Shown here piece by piece: positions 6,401-6,401 of a stretch of DNA of 6,401 nt. Location of the stretch: assembly GCA_003972845.1 (NCBI GenBank), contig QOAV01000195.1, positions 1 through 6,401 on the forward strand, given 5' to 3'. The notes beneath the pieces are model-generated. The model was not told where the DNA came from. It searched no databases and saw nothing but the letters and a program-made list of their open reading frames with translations. The position numbers and the translations under genes were made by a program. This DNA comes from Gammaproteobacteria bacterium (lineage in GTDB: Bacteria > Pseudomonadota > Gammaproteobacteria > QOAV01). Every line of letters begins with the position of its first letter. Position 1 is the first letter of the stretch.

Positions 6401-6401
6401 G

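Overview
The window is a GC-rich, densely packed bacterial segment in which every supported gene lies on the minus strand. Protein sequences closely resemble gammaproteobacterial SufB, SufC, SufD, RimO, MiaE and NadA, so the source is most likely a gammaproteobacterium. I cannot name the genus from sequence alone.

Reading in the direction of transcription (right to left): the 3' end of miaE (tRNA ms2i6A hydroxylase) overlaps rimO (ribosomal protein S12 methylthiotransferase) by four bases. A short gap follows with a plausible promoter, then an unrecognised 73-residue single-span membrane protein. A 163-bp intergenic region carries two tandem inverted repeats of the form GGAC-N7-GTCC. Next comes a tight operon: an Rrf2-family Fe-S regulator, sufB, sufC, sufD and the first 101 codons of nadA (quinolinate synthase), which runs off the left edge.

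The theme is iron-sulfur metabolism. SufBCD is the scaffold/ATPase complex that builds Fe-S clusters, and the regulator carries a three-cysteine cluster-binding motif. NadA (one [4Fe-4S]) and RimO (two [4Fe-4S]) are client enzymes. The tandem dyads look like IscR type-1-like operators through which the regulator could control its own operon. Unlike the usual suf layout, no cysteine desulfurase (sufS) or sufE/sufU follows sufD; nadA takes that place.

The last 72 bases before the right edge are a near-perfect inverted copy (71/72) of the miaE 3' region lying 69 bases away. This breaks miaE and most likely marks a fold-back chimera at a contig end, so sequence right of about 6328 should not be trusted. 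There is no tRNA, rRNA, CRISPR array or insertion sequence that I can see. Apart from the antisense shadows of real genes, the plus strand appears to hold no gene.
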